A DNA stretch of 64,000 nt, taken from positions 1,736,001 to 1,800,000 of the forward strand of contig OY969702.1 of the NCBI GenBank assembly GCA_963702055.1, in the 5' to 3' direction. This DNA is from CAWINX01 sp963702055. Lineage in GTDB: Bacteria > Actinomycetota > Thermoleophilia > Solirubrobacterales > 70-9. A program made the translations under genes and the position numbers. Positions 7,991 to 18,539 of this stretch are shown in pieces. Numbering within the stretch: position 1 is the first letter of the stretch; each line of letters opens with the position of its first letter. The notes beneath the pieces were generated by a model. It was not told the DNA's origin. It searched no databases and was given only the letters and a program-made list of their open reading frames with translations.

Positions 7991-9538
7991 TTAGAGGCGG
8001 GCGTCCTCGTCGATCATTTCCGCCTCGTAAGCCTCGGGGACCCGTCCCTCGACTTCCGCCGGCGCGTCCTTCAGGGCGACCAGTTGCGCGAGGAGAAGGG
8101 AGGGATGACGCAGCCTCGCCAGCCAGCCGCGCTCCTCGTCGGTGAAGAAGCCTCCCGCGAGGAGGGCGAGTGGGTAGAGGGCGAGGAGGACGGCGCGGCC
8201 GAGCAGCCCGGCGGCGCCTGAGGTCGGCATCAGCAGCTCGCCGGCGCCGACCAGGGCGGCGGAGATGAAGACGACCCGCGCCAGGCGTCCCCACTCGTAG
8301 GGAACCGGGAAGAGCCGTTGGGTGAACCCGTACATCAGCGCCAGCACGACCAGGTAGGAGGCGACCAAGGCGATGCCGGCGCCGACGATGCCGAGCGGCG
8401 GGACCAGCAGGAGGTTGAGCGCGACGTTGGCGACCAGGGCGGCAATCGTCGCCGGGAAGTTGAACTCGGTGCGGCCTGTCCTGCCGAGGATCACGACCAG
8501 GACCATGTAGAGGGCGTAGAGGGTGACGGCGGTCGAGATCAGCCCGATCGCCTTGTAGGAGCCGAAGAACTCCGGCGCCGCCAACGCCCGCACGATCCAG
8601 CGAGAGAAGAGCCACATCCCGGTGACGACGAAGGCACAGCCGGCGACGAACCAGGTGACGATCGCGGCGTAGGCCCGGCGCGCTTCGCCGTCGTCGCGGA
8701 TCGAGTAGGCGAGTGGCGGCCAGGCAAGCTGGAAGCCACGGACCAGGACGTTGACCGCCTGCGCGAACTTGACCGCCAGCGAGTAGAGGCCCGCCTCCGC
8801 CAGCCCCGCCGAGCGGACGATGATGATCCGGTCGACGAAGTTGAGCAGGTAGAGGGAGAGCTCCGCCGGCATCGTCGGCAGGCCGAAGCGCATCAGTCGC
8901 CGCAGCAGAGGCCGATCGACGCGGAGCGAGAGCCGACGGCGGTGGACGACGATCAGCCCGAGGACGAAGGCGGCGCCGCTCGCGTAGCTGCCGAGCAGCA
9001 GGCCGCGGGCGCCCTCCCCCCGGCCGACCACGAGGACAACGGTCAGCCCGATCGTGACCAGGACGCTCAGCATCGTCGTCGTGAAGTAGGCCCGCGCCCG
9101 CTCCTCGAGCCTGAACAGGGTGAGCAGGTACTCGAACATGGTGAGGACCCAAAGCCCGCCGATCGAGATCCGGACGAGATCGGGGGCCGACTGGTAGCGG
9201 GGGAGCAGCGCCTCGGAGATCTGCCCGGCGAAAGGAAGGGCGACCAAAGCGGCCGCGGTGGCCACCCAGAAGAGCGCCGCGAACGAGGTGGCGACCACTC
9301 GCGAGGGATCCTCGCCCTCCTTGTAGTAGAAGCGCAGCAGAGCCTCGATCGTGCCGAGGCGGATGACGATGCTCGCCGAGACGACCGCGGCGAACATCAC
9401 CTCGGCGGCGCCGTAGTCGACGGGGGTCAGGTACCGCGTGTAGAGCGGCAGCAGGGCGACCGCGACGAACTTGGAGAGAATGCTCGCCGCCGTGTAGGCG
9501 GCGCCGGTCGTCGCGAGGCGGCGGAGGTAGCCCGACAC
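7991..9538 (-). CDS. Polysaccharide flippase (Wzx/MATE-like)
   Basis: A 515-residue polytopic membrane protein with about 12-14 hydrophobic helices. It starts GYLRRLATTGAAYTAASILSKFVAVALLP, the usual opening of polysaccharide transporters that flip undecaprenyl-linked oligosaccharides across the membrane. Other family features are RYLTPVDYGAAEVMFAAV, RIIIVRSAGLAEAGLYSLAVKFAQ and VVILGRTGRTEFNFPATIAALVANVALNLLLVP. The C-terminus is a hydrophilic tail after residue 475. It lies 9 bases downstream of the polymerase gene and is the last gene of the minus-strand run that starts with the dehydratase. The GTG start is weakly supported. Confidence 0.9.
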   Translation of the reverse strand: MSGYLRRLATTGAAYTAASILSKFVAVALLPLYTRYLTPVDYGAAEVMFAAVVSASIVIRLGTIEALLRFYYKEGEDPSRVVATSFAALFWVATAAALVALPFAGQISEALLPRYQSAPDLVRISIGGLWVLTMFEYLLTLFRLEERARAYFTTTMLSVLVTIGLTVVLVVGRGEGARGLLLGSYASGAAFVLGLIVVHRRRLSLRVDRPLLRRLMRFGLPTMPAELSLYLLNFVDRIIIVRSAGLAEAGLYSLAVKFAQAVNVLVRGFQLAWPPLAYSIRDDGEARRAYAAIVTWFVAGCAFVVTGMWLFSRWIVRALAAPEFFGSYKAIGLISTAVTLYALYMVLVVILGRTGRTEFNFPATIAALVANVALNLLLVPPLGIVGAGIALVASYLVVLALMYGFTQRLFPVPYEWGRLARVVFISAALVGAGELLMPTSGAAGLLGRAVLLALYPLALLAGGFFTDEERGWLARLRHPSLLLAQLVALKDAPAEVEGRVPEAYEAEMIDEDARL

Positions 9539-9547
9539 GCGTTGAGA

Positions 9548-11002
9548 CTATGCGGGGGCGCGGACCGGGGCTGCCGCCAGGGACGCTCCAACCGCGAGGA
9601 GGACCCAGGTGATCGGATCCTCGAAGAAGCCCGCGTAGGCCATCGTGTGGACCAGGAGGGCGATGAAGGCAGCCAGCACCGCTGCTCGACCTACCGATTT
9701 GCCCGCGGGTCCTGTCATGGTCCACAGGGCTGCGACGATCAGCGCTGCGTAGAGCGCCAGGCCGACCAGGCCCTGTTCCGCTGCCACGGTGACCGGCTCC
9801 GTGTGGGAGACGGAGACCGGGATTTTCCTCTTGCGATGCACGTGCTCTACGTAGGCCTTTTGGAAGGAGCCGGAGCCGTAGCCGTAGAGCGGGCGCTGGG
9901 CGAAGAGGTGGACGCCACCGGAGACGAGGTTGGCGCGGCCGCTGGTGTCTATGTTGAGGCGGGAGAAGTTGACCTTCGAACCCCCGGCGAAGAGCACGAC
10001 GGCGACGCCGAGGATCGCCATGACCCCGACGGCGCCGAGGGTCCAGCGCCAGCTCCACCGCAAAGCAGCGAGGACCGCGAGTCCCGCCAGCAACGCAACG
10101 AAGCTGGACTGCGAATAGGTGGGGACGAGCCCGATCCACAGAACCGCGATCAGCGTGGTGAGCAAGATGACGTTCCGACGCTCCTTCGCCCACAACAGCG
10201 CCGCTGTCGCGACAACGATCACGAGCGACAGGTACCGCCCGTAGATGTTCGGGTCCCAGAAGACCGAGTTGACCCGGAAGTAGGTGTGAAAGTCATTCGA
10301 CCGGATCACCTGGTGGTTCCAGAACAGGCTGCGGCTCGCCCACTCGACCGAACCAATGACCACGAAAGCGATCGCTTCGACGGCCACAACCCACAGCACC
10401 GCTACGAGCAGCTTTCGATCCCATTCGCAATCCCTCAGCAAGGCGTACGCCACCGTGAATGGCACCAGGAAGAAGCACACGTTCTGCAGGCCCTTAGAGA
10501 AATCTGGCGAGTACAGCGCCTGCAGCGCATAGAGGACAACGACAGCGGCCAGGATTACCGTCAGCCACTTGACGGCCTGGCCGGCCGCCGCCCGGGAAAC
10601 GGGAGTCCAGTCACGGAGTGCGGTCGCCAGGACCCCAGCGGCAATCACCAGATACAGGGGAACCAGGAGGTTGGCCGTATCGCCCCCCGCGTGCAAGGGG
10701 ACTCGGAAGGGAAGAGCGGCGACTATCGCCAGCGGCAGCGCCAGGGGCCAGCGCCGAAAAGCTACGGTCAGCGCAACGATCGCAAGGAGCCCGACGAGGG
10801 CCAGGGCGACGATGCGGTCGGTGTGGTGACGCAGGTCGGCGATCTGGTGGGAGTGCCACTGGTCGCCGAGGATGAGGACCGGGAAGAGGACGATTGCGGC
10901 GAGCATCGCCAGCGAGCGGAGGCGCCCCGGGGGGAGGAGGATTGAGCTGGCGCTCGCGCTTGCCGCTGCGACCACCCCAGCCGCGGCCAGGAAGTCGCTC
11001 AA
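9548..11002 (-). CDS. O-antigen ligase/polymerase family (Wzy-type)
   Basis: A 484-residue membrane protein with about 12 helices. Its Wzy_C signature is a large extracytoplasmic loop near residues 355-400 containing RPLYGYGSGSFQKAYVEHVH, followed by SHTEPVTVAAEQGLVGLALY, where His and Glu match the H...E pattern of ligases and polymerases. It probably polymerises flipped repeat units or ligates the finished chain outside the membrane. The TTG start overlaps the TGA of the upstream small gene by 4 bases (TTGA). With the flippase and initiating transferase, the window holds a nearly complete Wzx/Wzy-type export system, though no chain-length regulator (Wzz) was recognised. Confidence 0.88.
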   Translation of the reverse strand: MSDFLAAAGVVAAASASASSILLPPGRLRSLAMLAAIVLFPVLILGDQWHSHQIADLRHHTDRIVALALVGLLAIVALTVAFRRWPLALPLAIVAALPFRVPLHAGGDTANLLVPLYLVIAAGVLATALRDWTPVSRAAAGQAVKWLTVILAAVVVLYALQALYSPDFSKGLQNVCFFLVPFTVAYALLRDCEWDRKLLVAVLWVVAVEAIAFVVIGSVEWASRSLFWNHQVIRSNDFHTYFRVNSVFWDPNIYGRYLSLVIVVATAALLWAKERRNVILLTTLIAVLWIGLVPTYSQSSFVALLAGLAVLAALRWSWRWTLGAVGVMAILGVAVVLFAGGSKVNFSRLNIDTSGRANLVSGGVHLFAQRPLYGYGSGSFQKAYVEHVHRKRKIPVSVSHTEPVTVAAEQGLVGLALYAALIVAALWTMTGPAGKSVGRAAVLAAFIALLVHTMAYAGFFEDPITWVLLAVGASLAAAPVRAPA

Positions 11003-11481
11003 GGCGCCGCTCCCGGGTGGCGGCTACAACTGGAGGGTGCGTGTGGCGGCACGCTGCGCAGGCGGATCACCCCGGAGGGGACGAGGATCCGACCCTGGCC
11101 CAGCAACTTCACCCGGAGCTTGTAACGGCCCGGATGAGCGATCCGGCCCCTGCTGTTGCGCCCGTCCCAGTGGAAGGTGAAGAAGCGGTAGCGCTTCAAA
11201 TAGCGGTCCCGAGCCAGGGTGACGACCAACCGCCCGTGCGGTTTGACGATCTGCACGACGGCGTAATCGGAGCGGGTGACGCGGAAGCGGATTCGCCCGC
11301 GGTCGAAGCGGCAGTCCCCGTTTGGAGTGAAGGAGTGGTTGTGCCTGGTCCCGAAGGTGACCCGGTCGAGCACCAGCGGGTCGCGCTTCAACCGCTGAGC
11401 CCAGGCGAAGGCGGCGAGCGTCGCGATAACCAGCAGGGCAAAGGCGACGGCCGCGGCGGGCCTACCCCGTGGCCGAGACAT
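10999..11481 (-). CDS. Membrane-anchored FlgD-like Ig domain protein
   Basis: This small protein of 160 aa has an N-terminal signal or anchor helix (PAAAVAFALLVIATLAAFAWA). A single extracytoplasmic beta domain follows with HNHSFTPNGD, VQIVKPHGRLVVTL, FHWDGRNSRGRIAHPGRYKLRV, the pattern of FlgD-type immunoglobulin-like domains (FSPNGD ... WDGRD..G....GxY). Such domains bind or cap extracellular structures; here a role in polysaccharide export is suggested only by position. It overlaps the LytR_C gene by 20 bases at its 5' end and the polymerase by 4 bases at its 3' end. Confidence 0.68.
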   Translation of the reverse strand: MSRPRGRPAAAVAFALLVIATLAAFAWAQRLKRDPLVLDRVTFGTRHNHSFTPNGDCRFDRGRIRFRVTRSDYAVVQIVKPHGRLVVTLARDRYLKRYRFFTFHWDGRNSRGRIAHPGRYKLRVKLLGQGRILVPSGVIRLRSVPPHAPSSCSRHPGAAP

Positions 11482-12244
11482 TGTCCTCGCCGAGGATCAC
11501 CGAAACCGTGGCCCCGCCCGAGATCGACGCAATGTCCGATGTCATCAACCGCAGCTTCGCGATGCCGAGCTTCTTGCCCACCTGGCGTGCCTCGGGCTCG
11601 TAGCCGCGACGGTACATGACGAAGCTGCGGCCGTAGATCGACGAGGTGTCGCCGACGCTGCCCCGCTTGAAGCCCTTGCGCTCGACCATGGCGCTGTAGC
11701 TGCCGGCCAGGCCGTTGACTCCGGTCCCGTTCAGCACCGTCACCTCGATGTCACCCGGCTTGAGGACCTTCGCCGAGGTGCTGCCGCCTCCACCTCCGCT
11801 CCCGCTCCCGCTTCCGCCGGAGCCGTGCAGAGCCGCGTAGGCGACTCCGCCGCCGATCACGATCACCACCGCGAAGACGACGGCCAGGTAGCGCGGCTCG
11901 GCGAGGCGCTCGCCAAATCCCGAGAGCCGATCTCGGAAGCGCTCCATCCGCGTGTACTCGGGCAGGCCGGCCTCGCGGCGGCGGCGGCGCTCCTCGCGCA
12001 TCGTCGTGGCCTGATGCTCGGTGGTCCGCGCCTCCTCCAGCTTGCGCAGCTCCTCGGCGCGCTGTGCGGCGACCGCCGAGGTCGACTCCTTGCGCTCCGC
12101 GTCGCGCTCCGGCGCCGAGCCGGCCCATTCACGCAGCCGGCGGATGTCGCGCGCCTGGGTAAAGGAGAGCAGGGCGAGGAGGATCAGTCCCAGGAACGAG
12201 GCCAGGCCGGCGAATGCGCCGATTTCCTTGATCAGATTCAGCAC
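11462..12244 (-). CDS. LytR_C-domain membrane protein
   Basis: A 260-residue protein with two hydrophobic helices. The first, at about 8-30, is followed by a highly charged cytoplasmic stretch (about 32-118, probable coiled coil rich in E and R). The second (YLAVVFAVVIVIGGGVAYAAL) leads into a Gly/Ser linker and the C-terminal LytR_C domain (EVTVLNGTGVNGLAG ... GFKRGSV ... SFVMYRRGYEPEARQVGKKLGI). LytR_C often sits behind LCP glycan-ligase domains, but no LCP domain is present here. It may bind cell-wall glycan near the export machinery. The GTG start lies 17 bases downstream of the dehydratase stop. Confidence 0.78.
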   Translation of the reverse strand: MLNLIKEIGAFAGLASFLGLILLALLSFTQARDIRRLREWAGSAPERDAERKESTSAVAAQRAEELRKLEEARTTEHQATTMREERRRRREAGLPEYTRMERFRDRLSGFGERLAEPRYLAVVFAVVIVIGGGVAYAALHGSGGSGSGSGGGGGSTSAKVLKPGDIEVTVLNGTGVNGLAGSYSAMVERKGFKRGSVGDTSSIYGRSFVMYRRGYEPEARQVGKKLGIAKLRLMTSDIASISGGATVSVILGEDNVSATG

Positions 12245-12261
12245 GGAATGGCTGCGAGAGG

Positions 12262-14157
12262 CTACTCGTCGTAGACGACTGCCGCGGCGTCGTCGCTCGG
12301 CGAAGTGATCATCTCGACCACCCGCTCGGCCAGGTTCGCCTCGTCCCCGGCCATCACGAGCTGCTCCAACGAATTCAGCGTCGACTCGATCCAGCCGGAG
12401 TCGAGCGGTACCTCGCGCACCACTCGCTGGATCCGCTTCGCGGCGGTCGGCTGGCCCTCTTCGGCGTCGCCAAACAGCTCTTCGTGGAGCTTCTCGCCCG
12501 GTCGCGGCTTGGTGAACTCGACCGCGATGTCGCGCTCCGGCTCGTACCCGGCCAGCCGAATCATGTTGTGGGCGAGGTCGAGGATCTTCACCGGCTCACC
12601 CATGTCGAGGACGAAGACGTCGCCCTTGCCGGCGCCGATGTCGCCGGCGCGAATCACCAGCTGCACGGCCTCGGGGATCGTCATGAAGTAGCGGGTCATC
12701 TCCGGGTGGGTGACCGTGACCGGGCCGCCCCGCTCGATCTGGCCGCGGAAGATCGGCACGACGCTGCCCGAGGAGGCGAGCACGTTGCCGAAGCGGACGC
12801 TGACGAAGCGGGTGTCGGGGTGCCTGTGCCCGGCGGCCTCGACGATCCACTCGGCCATCGCCTTCGAGGCGCCCATCACCGTCTTCGGGTTGACCGCCTT
12901 GTCGGTGGAGATGAGGACGAAGCGCTCGACCTTCGAGGCGGCTGCGGTCTCGGCGGTGATCCGGGTCGCGATCGCGTTGTTGCGGACGGCCTCGAGCGGG
13001 TTGGCCTCCATCAACGGTACGTGCTTGTAGGCGGCGGCGTGGAAGACGACGCTCGGTTTGAAGCGCTGCATCACCTCCAGCATCCGGTGCGGCTCCTTGC
13101 AGTCGGCGAGCACCGACTCGACGTTGGTGAAGTGGCGCTCCTCGACCATCTCGCGATCGATCTCGAAGAGGTTGTCCTCGGCGTGGTCGAGCATCACCAG
13201 CAGGCGCGGGCCGACCCGGGCGATCTGCCGGCAGAGCTCCGAGCCGATCGAGCCGCCCGACCCGGTGACCAGGACGATCCGGTCGCGCAGGTAGGCGCCG
13301 ACCCGGTCCAACTCGACGACGACCGGGTCGCGACCGAGCACGTCCTCGACCTGCACCTCGCGCAACTGCTTGTTGAGCTGGACGCCGCCGCGCAGCAGCT
13401 CGAAGACGGTCGGCAGGGTGCGGACGCGAATCTCGCGGCCGCGACAGGCGGCGACCACCTTGGCGCGCAGCGTGCCCGGCGCCGAGGGGATCGCGATCAC
13501 CACCTCGTCGGGCTCGGTCTCGTCGAGGATCGTCGCGATCTGCTTGGTCGAGCCCAACACCTTCAACCCGAGCATGCGCATTCCCCGCTTGCGCGGGTCG
13601 TCGTCGACGAAGCCGATCGCGGTGGCGCCGAGGTTGGGGTTGAGCTGGAGCTCGCGGACCACCATCTGGCCGCCCGAGCCGGCCCCGACCACCAGCACCT
13701 CGTGCTTGGGGACGCGGCCGCCGCGCGAGGGCCGCTCGACGATCAGCCGCACGGCGAGCCGCGCCCCGGCGATCAGCAGCATCGTGAGGACGAAGTCCGT
13801 CACCTCCACCGAGCGAGGCAGAGTGTGCTTGAAGGGCTGCGCGACGGCGAAGAAGACGACGATGATCGCGCTGGAGACGGTGACCGCGCGGAGGATCAGC
13901 AGGAAGTCCCGTCCGCTGACGTAGCGCCACCACTTCTGGTAGAGCCCGAAGGCGGCGAAGACGATCAGCTTGCCGACCACGACGAAGCCGACCGACTGTG
14001 CGAAGAGGACCTGGTAGCGGTGGGGCAGCCCGTGCGGGGCGTCGAGGAAGCGAAGGCGGAACGCCAGGTAGAAGGCGGCCGTGATGAGAACCGCGTCGGC
14101 CGCCACCTGCAGGACCCGGTTGCGATAGACGGGATGGTTCAGACGGTTCATAGGCAA
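12262..14157 (-). CDS. Membrane UDP-sugar 4,6-dehydratase (CapD/WbpM-like)
   Basis: A 631-residue enzyme with four N-terminal membrane helices (about 15-130) and an inactive Rossmann-like domain (HEVLVVGAGSGGQMVVREL near 150). The catalytic extended SDR domain follows with VLVTGSGGSIGSELCRQI (NAD binding), HAAAYKHVPLMEANP, STDKAVNPKTVMGASKAMAE and RFGNVLASSGSVVPIF. The active-site Tyr is replaced by Met in MGASK, as in the WbpM/PglF class. These enzymes convert UDP-GlcNAc to the 4-keto-6-deoxy sugar that starts synthesis of bacillosamine- or FucNAc-type sugars, which fits the initiating transferase downstream. It is first of the minus-strand run. Confidence 0.93.
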   Translation of the reverse strand: MPMNRLNHPVYRNRVLQVAADAVLITAAFYLAFRLRFLDAPHGLPHRYQVLFAQSVGFVVVGKLIVFAAFGLYQKWWRYVSGRDFLLILRAVTVSSAIIVVFFAVAQPFKHTLPRSVEVTDFVLTMLLIAGARLAVRLIVERPSRGGRVPKHEVLVVGAGSGGQMVVRELQLNPNLGATAIGFVDDDPRKRGMRMLGLKVLGSTKQIATILDETEPDEVVIAIPSAPGTLRAKVVAACRGREIRVRTLPTVFELLRGGVQLNKQLREVQVEDVLGRDPVVVELDRVGAYLRDRIVLVTGSGGSIGSELCRQIARVGPRLLVMLDHAEDNLFEIDREMVEERHFTNVESVLADCKEPHRMLEVMQRFKPSVVFHAAAYKHVPLMEANPLEAVRNNAIATRITAETAAASKVERFVLISTDKAVNPKTVMGASKAMAEWIVEAAGHRHPDTRFVSVRFGNVLASSGSVVPIFRGQIERGGPVTVTHPEMTRYFMTIPEAVQLVIRAGDIGAGKGDVFVLDMGEPVKILDLAHNMIRLAGYEPERDIAVEFTKPRPGEKLHEELFGDAEEGQPTAAKRIQRVVREVPLDSGWIESTLNSLEQLVMAGDEANLAERVVEMITSPSDDAAAVVYDE

Positions 14158-14163
14158 AAACCC

Positions 14164-14194
14164 GGTTCGCGCTCCGCGCGCTGCGCGAAGAACC
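14164..14194. repeat. Short hairpin in divergent promoter region
   Basis: GGTTCGCGC (14164-14172) pairs with GCGCGAAGAACC (14183-14194) with one bulged base and a 10-base loop. It lies just upstream of the dehydratase start, between divergent genes, and could act in the 5' leader of the polysaccharide operon. The role is not established. Confidence 0.45.
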
Positions 14195-14270
14195 AGAGAT
14201 GCACACTTACACGCTCCGCGCTCACGCGGCGAGTTTAGAGGCTCAACGCTCTAGGATCACCGTTCTCCTC

Positions 14271-14942
14271 ATGACGAATGCATTCCTCTACGCCGATCTG
14301 ACCGGCCCGATCGTCGACTTCTGCGTCAACGTCATCAACGACACCGGGCTGGCCGGGATCTTCCTGCTGATGGCGGCCGGCAGCGCCTGCATCCCGATCC
14401 CCAGCGAAGCGGTGATGCTGTTCGCGGGCTTCAACGTCTCCAACGGCGACCAGACGCTGCTCGGGGTGGCCCTGGCGGGCCTGCTCGGCAACATGGCCGG
14501 GTCGTGGTTGACCTACGCGATCGGCTACTACGGCCGCATCGACCTGCTGGAGAAAAACCGCCTCATCCACCTCAGCCCCTCGCGCCTGGCCTGGGTCGAC
14601 AGCTGGTTCAAGCGCCACGGCGACGCCACCGTCTTCCTCGCCCGTCTCCTTCCCTTGGTGCGCGCCTTCATTTCGCTGCCGGCCGGGGTCGCAAAAATGC
14701 CCTTCTGGCGGTTCACCTGGTTGACCGCGCTCGGCTCACTGCCCTGGGTGCTCGGCTTCGCGCTGGTCGGGCGCGCGGTCGGCGACAACTGGGAGCAGTG
14801 GCGCCATCACCTCCAGGTCTTCGACTACCTGGTGGTCGCCGGGATCGCCGGGCTGATCGTCTACGCGCTGTACCGCAAGCGGCGCGGTGGCGGGCCCGGC
14901 GAGGGCGAAGCCGCCGAAGCGGCCGGCGCCGAGCGAGCTTGA
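14271..14942 (+). CDS. DedA-family membrane protein
   Basis: A 223-residue polytopic protein of the DedA/SNARE-associated family, which moves phospholipids or undecaprenyl phosphate across the membrane. Diagnostic segments are AAGSACIPIPSEAVMLFAG (re-entrant loop with Pro/Glu) near residue 38, GNMAGSWLTYAIGYYGR, and FLARLLPLVRAFISLPAGVA, where the family has F..R..P..R....G. The ATG at 14271 gives normal DedA length; an earlier ATG at 14199 would add an unlikely basic leader. TAGGAT at 14252-14257, 13 bases upstream, may be a -10 element rather than a ribosome site. The stop overlaps the UppP start. Confidence 0.9.
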   Translation: MTNAFLYADLTGPIVDFCVNVINDTGLAGIFLLMAAGSACIPIPSEAVMLFAGFNVSNGDQTLLGVALAGLLGNMAGSWLTYAIGYYGRIDLLEKNRLIHLSPSRLAWVDSWFKRHGDATVFLARLLPLVRAFISLPAGVAKMPFWRFTWLTALGSLPWVLGFALVGRAVGDNWEQWRHHLQVFDYLVVAGIAGLIVYALYRKRRGGGPGEGEAAEAAGAERA

Positions 14943-15744
14943 GCGAAGCGGTCGACGGGCGGATCCCGGCCCGTCGCGCGGTCGCCCTCGGGATCGTCCA
15001 GGGGCCGGCGGAGCTGCTGCCCGTCTCGAGCTCGGCCCACATCGTCCTCGTCCCCTGGCTGGCCGGGTGGAACTGGGGAGAGATCGACCCGGAGGTGCGC
15101 AAGAGCTTCGAGGTGGCGCTGCACGCAGGCGCCGCGGCGGCGCTGCTGATCGGCCAACGACGGGTGATCGCCGAAGAACTGCGCGAGTTCGACGCGCGCC
15201 GCGGCGTCGTCCTCGCCCTCTCCTTCGTCCCCGCCGCGTTGGTCGGGTACACGCTCGAGCGGCCGATCGAGCGGCGGCTCGGCGGACCGCGAGCGACGGC
15301 GATCGGGCTGCTCGCCGGCGCCGCGGGGATGCTGCTCGCCGACACAAAACCGAGGGGACGCGGCCGCGGGGACGCCAACTGGCGCGACGGACTGGCGCTG
15401 GGGATCGCGCAGGCCGCGGCGCTGGCTCCCGGCGTCTCCCGCAACGGAGCGACGCTGACCGCGGCGCGCTGGCGGGGATTTTCCCGCGACCAGGCGAACC
15501 TGCTCTCCCGCACGGTGGCGCTGCCGATCATCGTCGGCGCGACCGTTCTCAAGGGCGCCCGGCTCGCCCGGCGTGGGACCTCGCCCGACCTGCGGCGCAC
15601 CCTGGCCCTCGGCGCCGCCGCCTCCTTCACCTCGACGCTCGCCTCGCAACGCCTCATCCGCCTGGTCGAGCGCGACCGCGCGCTTTGGCCCTACGCCGCC
15701 TACCGAGCCGGCCTCGCCGCCGCCGTGCTTGCGAAGCTGCAGCG

Positions 15745-15748
<4 letters not shown>
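14939..15748 (+). CDS. uppP: Undecaprenyl-diphosphatase
   Basis: BacA/UppP removes one phosphate from undecaprenyl diphosphate to recycle the carrier lipid for peptidoglycan and polysaccharide synthesis; it also gives bacitracin resistance. Visible are motif 1, VQGPAELLPVSSSAH (residues about 20-34; the first acidic residue is Gln, a common variant), and motif 2, APGVSRNGATL, with the catalytic Arg. At 269 aa with many hydrophobic helices it matches the family length. The TTG at 14939 overlaps the DedA TGA (TTGA) and the gene ends in an ATGA overlap with purM, so dedA-uppP-purM are coupled. DedA proteins and UppP both serve carrier-lipid recycling, which suits the adjacent polysaccharide locus. 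Confidence 0.92.
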
Positions 15749-16747
<999 letters not shown>

Positions 16748-16767
<20 letters not shown>

Positions 16768-17701
16768 ACGAGCGGCGGTAGGCGAGCGGCGTCGTCGAGG
16801 TGGCGCGGCGGAAGTGCTCGCGCAATGAGGCGGCGGTCCCGAAGCCACAGCGCCAGGCGACGTCCTCTACCGGAAGGTCGGTCTCCTCGAGCAGCCGCCG
16901 CGCCTCGGTCACGCGGTGGGCGAGCAGCCACTGCAGCGGCGTCGTGCCGACCTCCTCGCGGAAGCGGCGCGCGAAGGTGCGCGGGCTGACCGCGGCGTGG
17001 CGCGCCATCGAGGCGACGTCGAGCGGCTCCCGGAGTCGCTCGAGCGCCCAGTGTCGCGTCGCTTCCAGCGAGCCGGTCCCCGGGGTCGGCTCGCGCTTGA
17101 TGAACTGAGCCTGGCCGCCCTGCCGCTGGGGCGGGGCGACCATGTGGCGGGCGACTCGGTCCCCGACGGCGATGCCATGATCGCTGCGGACCACGTGCAG
17201 GCAGAGGTCGATGCCGGCGCTGAGGCCCGCCGAGGTCAACACCTCTCCGTCGTCTACGTAGAGGGCGGTGGGGTCGACCTCGACCCCCGGGAAGAGAGCC
17301 GCCAGCCGATCGGCGGACGCCCAGTGGGTGGTCGCTCGGCGGCCGTCGAGCAGCCCGGCGTGAGCGAGCGCGAAGGCGCCGGTGCAGACCGACATCACGC
17401 GGGCGCCGGAGCCGGCGGCGGCGCGAAGCGCCTCCAGCGCTCCGGCCGGTGGCGGCTCGTGAACCGCGAAATAACCGGGAACGACCACCGTGTCGGCGGC
17501 GGTCAGGGAGTCGAGCCCGTTGCGCGGCTCGATCGCAAAGCCGGTCGTTGTACTCACCCCCTCTCCGTCGATCGAGCAGGCCGAGAACTCGTAGAAGGGT
17601 CGCCCGCCACGGCCGTGGGCGAGGGTGAAGACCTGGGCGACGATCGAGAGGTCGAAGGCAACGACCCCATCGAGGCAGAGGGCGACGACGCGGTGGGCCA
17701 T
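16748..17701 (-). CDS. GlxA-type AraC-family regulator
   Basis: A 317-residue transcription factor with an N-terminal DJ-1/PfpI-like domain (VVALCLDGVVAFDLSIVAQVF ... GARVMSVCTGAFALAHAGLLDGRRATTHW, with the nucleophile-elbow Cys in VCTGAF) and a C-terminal AraC helix-turn-helix pair (ARHAAVSPRTFARRFREEVG and VAWRCGFGTAASLREHFRRA). GlxA relatives sense small metabolites and control nearby catabolic genes. It is divergent from a DJ-1/PfpI gene whose start is 47 bases away, a likely target. TAGATT ends six bases before the ATG, so the transcript may be leaderless. Confidence 0.92.
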
Positions 17702-17748
17702 GGCAGAAATCTATCGAACATTGGCATTTCGGCCCCTGGCGTCCCTGG

Positions 17749-18432
17749 ATGGGGACAGTGAAAATCCCCTCCATGCAGACGGCGATCCTGATCTTCGACA
17801 AGCTCACCGCCCTCGACGCGATCGGCCCCTATGAGGTGCTGCGGTCCGTTCCCGGTTGGGAGGTCAAGTTCGTCGGGGCCCGGAAGGGGCCGGTGCGCGC
17901 CGACAGCGGCGCGCTCGGCCTCAGCGTCGACCACTCGCTCGACGAGGTCACCGAGCCGGACATCGTGCTGGTCGGCGGTGGAGAGGGCAACCGGCCGCTA
18001 CTTGAAGACGACGAGGTGCTCTCCTGGCTGCGCGAGGTCGACCGCCACACCAAGTGGACCACCTCCGTCTGCACCGGCTCGCTGGTGCTCGGGGCCGCCG
18101 GGCTTCTGGAGGGTAAGCGGGCGACCGGGCACTGGCTCTTCCTGGAGCCGCTGCGCGAGTACGGCGCCGAGCCGGTCGGCGGGCGATTCGTCGAAGACGG
18201 CAAGGTGATCACTGCGGCCGGGGTCTCGGCCGGCATCGACATGGCCCTCCACCTGGTCACCCGGGAGGCCGGGCCGAAGGTGGCGCAGGCGGTCCAGCTC
18301 GGCATCGAGTACGACCCCCAGCCGCCCCACGACGCCGGCTCGCCCGAGAAGGCGCCGAAGGAGATCGTCGAAGCCGTGACGGCGCGCGCCGGCGACGGCG
18401 CCGAATGGCTCGGCGCGCGGGCCAACCTCTAA
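17749..18432 (+). CDS. DJ-1/PfpI family protein
   Basis: A 227-residue class I glutamine amidotransferase-like protein. It has TAILIFDKLTALDAIGPYEVL at the N-terminus, an acidic residue in PDIVLVGGGEG, and WTTSVCTGSLVLGAAGLL with the reactive Cys in VCTGS. These features match the isonitrile hydratase/DJ-1 subgroup. GKRATGHW and VSAGIDMALHLVTR complete the pattern. The reaction is not determined. ATG 17773 is an equally possible start and would match the family N-terminus more closely. Divergent from the GlxA-type gene and probably regulated by it. It ends at a hairpin terminator. Confidence 0.9.
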   Translation: MGTVKIPSMQTAILIFDKLTALDAIGPYEVLRSVPGWEVKFVGARKGPVRADSGALGLSVDHSLDEVTEPDIVLVGGGEGNRPLLEDDEVLSWLREVDRHTKWTTSVCTGSLVLGAAGLLEGKRATGHWLFLEPLREYGAEPVGGRFVEDGKVITAAGVSAGIDMALHLVTREAGPKVAQAVQLGIEYDPQPPHDAGSPEKAPKEIVEAVTARAGDGAEWLGARANL

Positions 18433-18438
18433 CCCGTT

Positions 18439-18481
18439 CCGCTGTTCTTTAGCCGGGTAGAGCCGGGTAAAAGAACAGTGG
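18439..18481. terminator. Hairpin terminator related to 7939-7987
   Basis: CCGCTGTTCTTT (18439-18450) pairs with AAAGAACAGTGG (18470-18481) over 12 bp with one G-T wobble. The loop holds two direct copies of AGCCGGGTA. It follows the DJ-1/PfpI stop codon. The left arm core is identical to that of the terminator at 7939-7957. Confidence 0.75.
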
Positions 18482-18539
18482 AGCAGGCTGTTTCCCACGG
18501 GCAGGCAGGATTGACGCGATAGCGAACCTCTACAAGCGG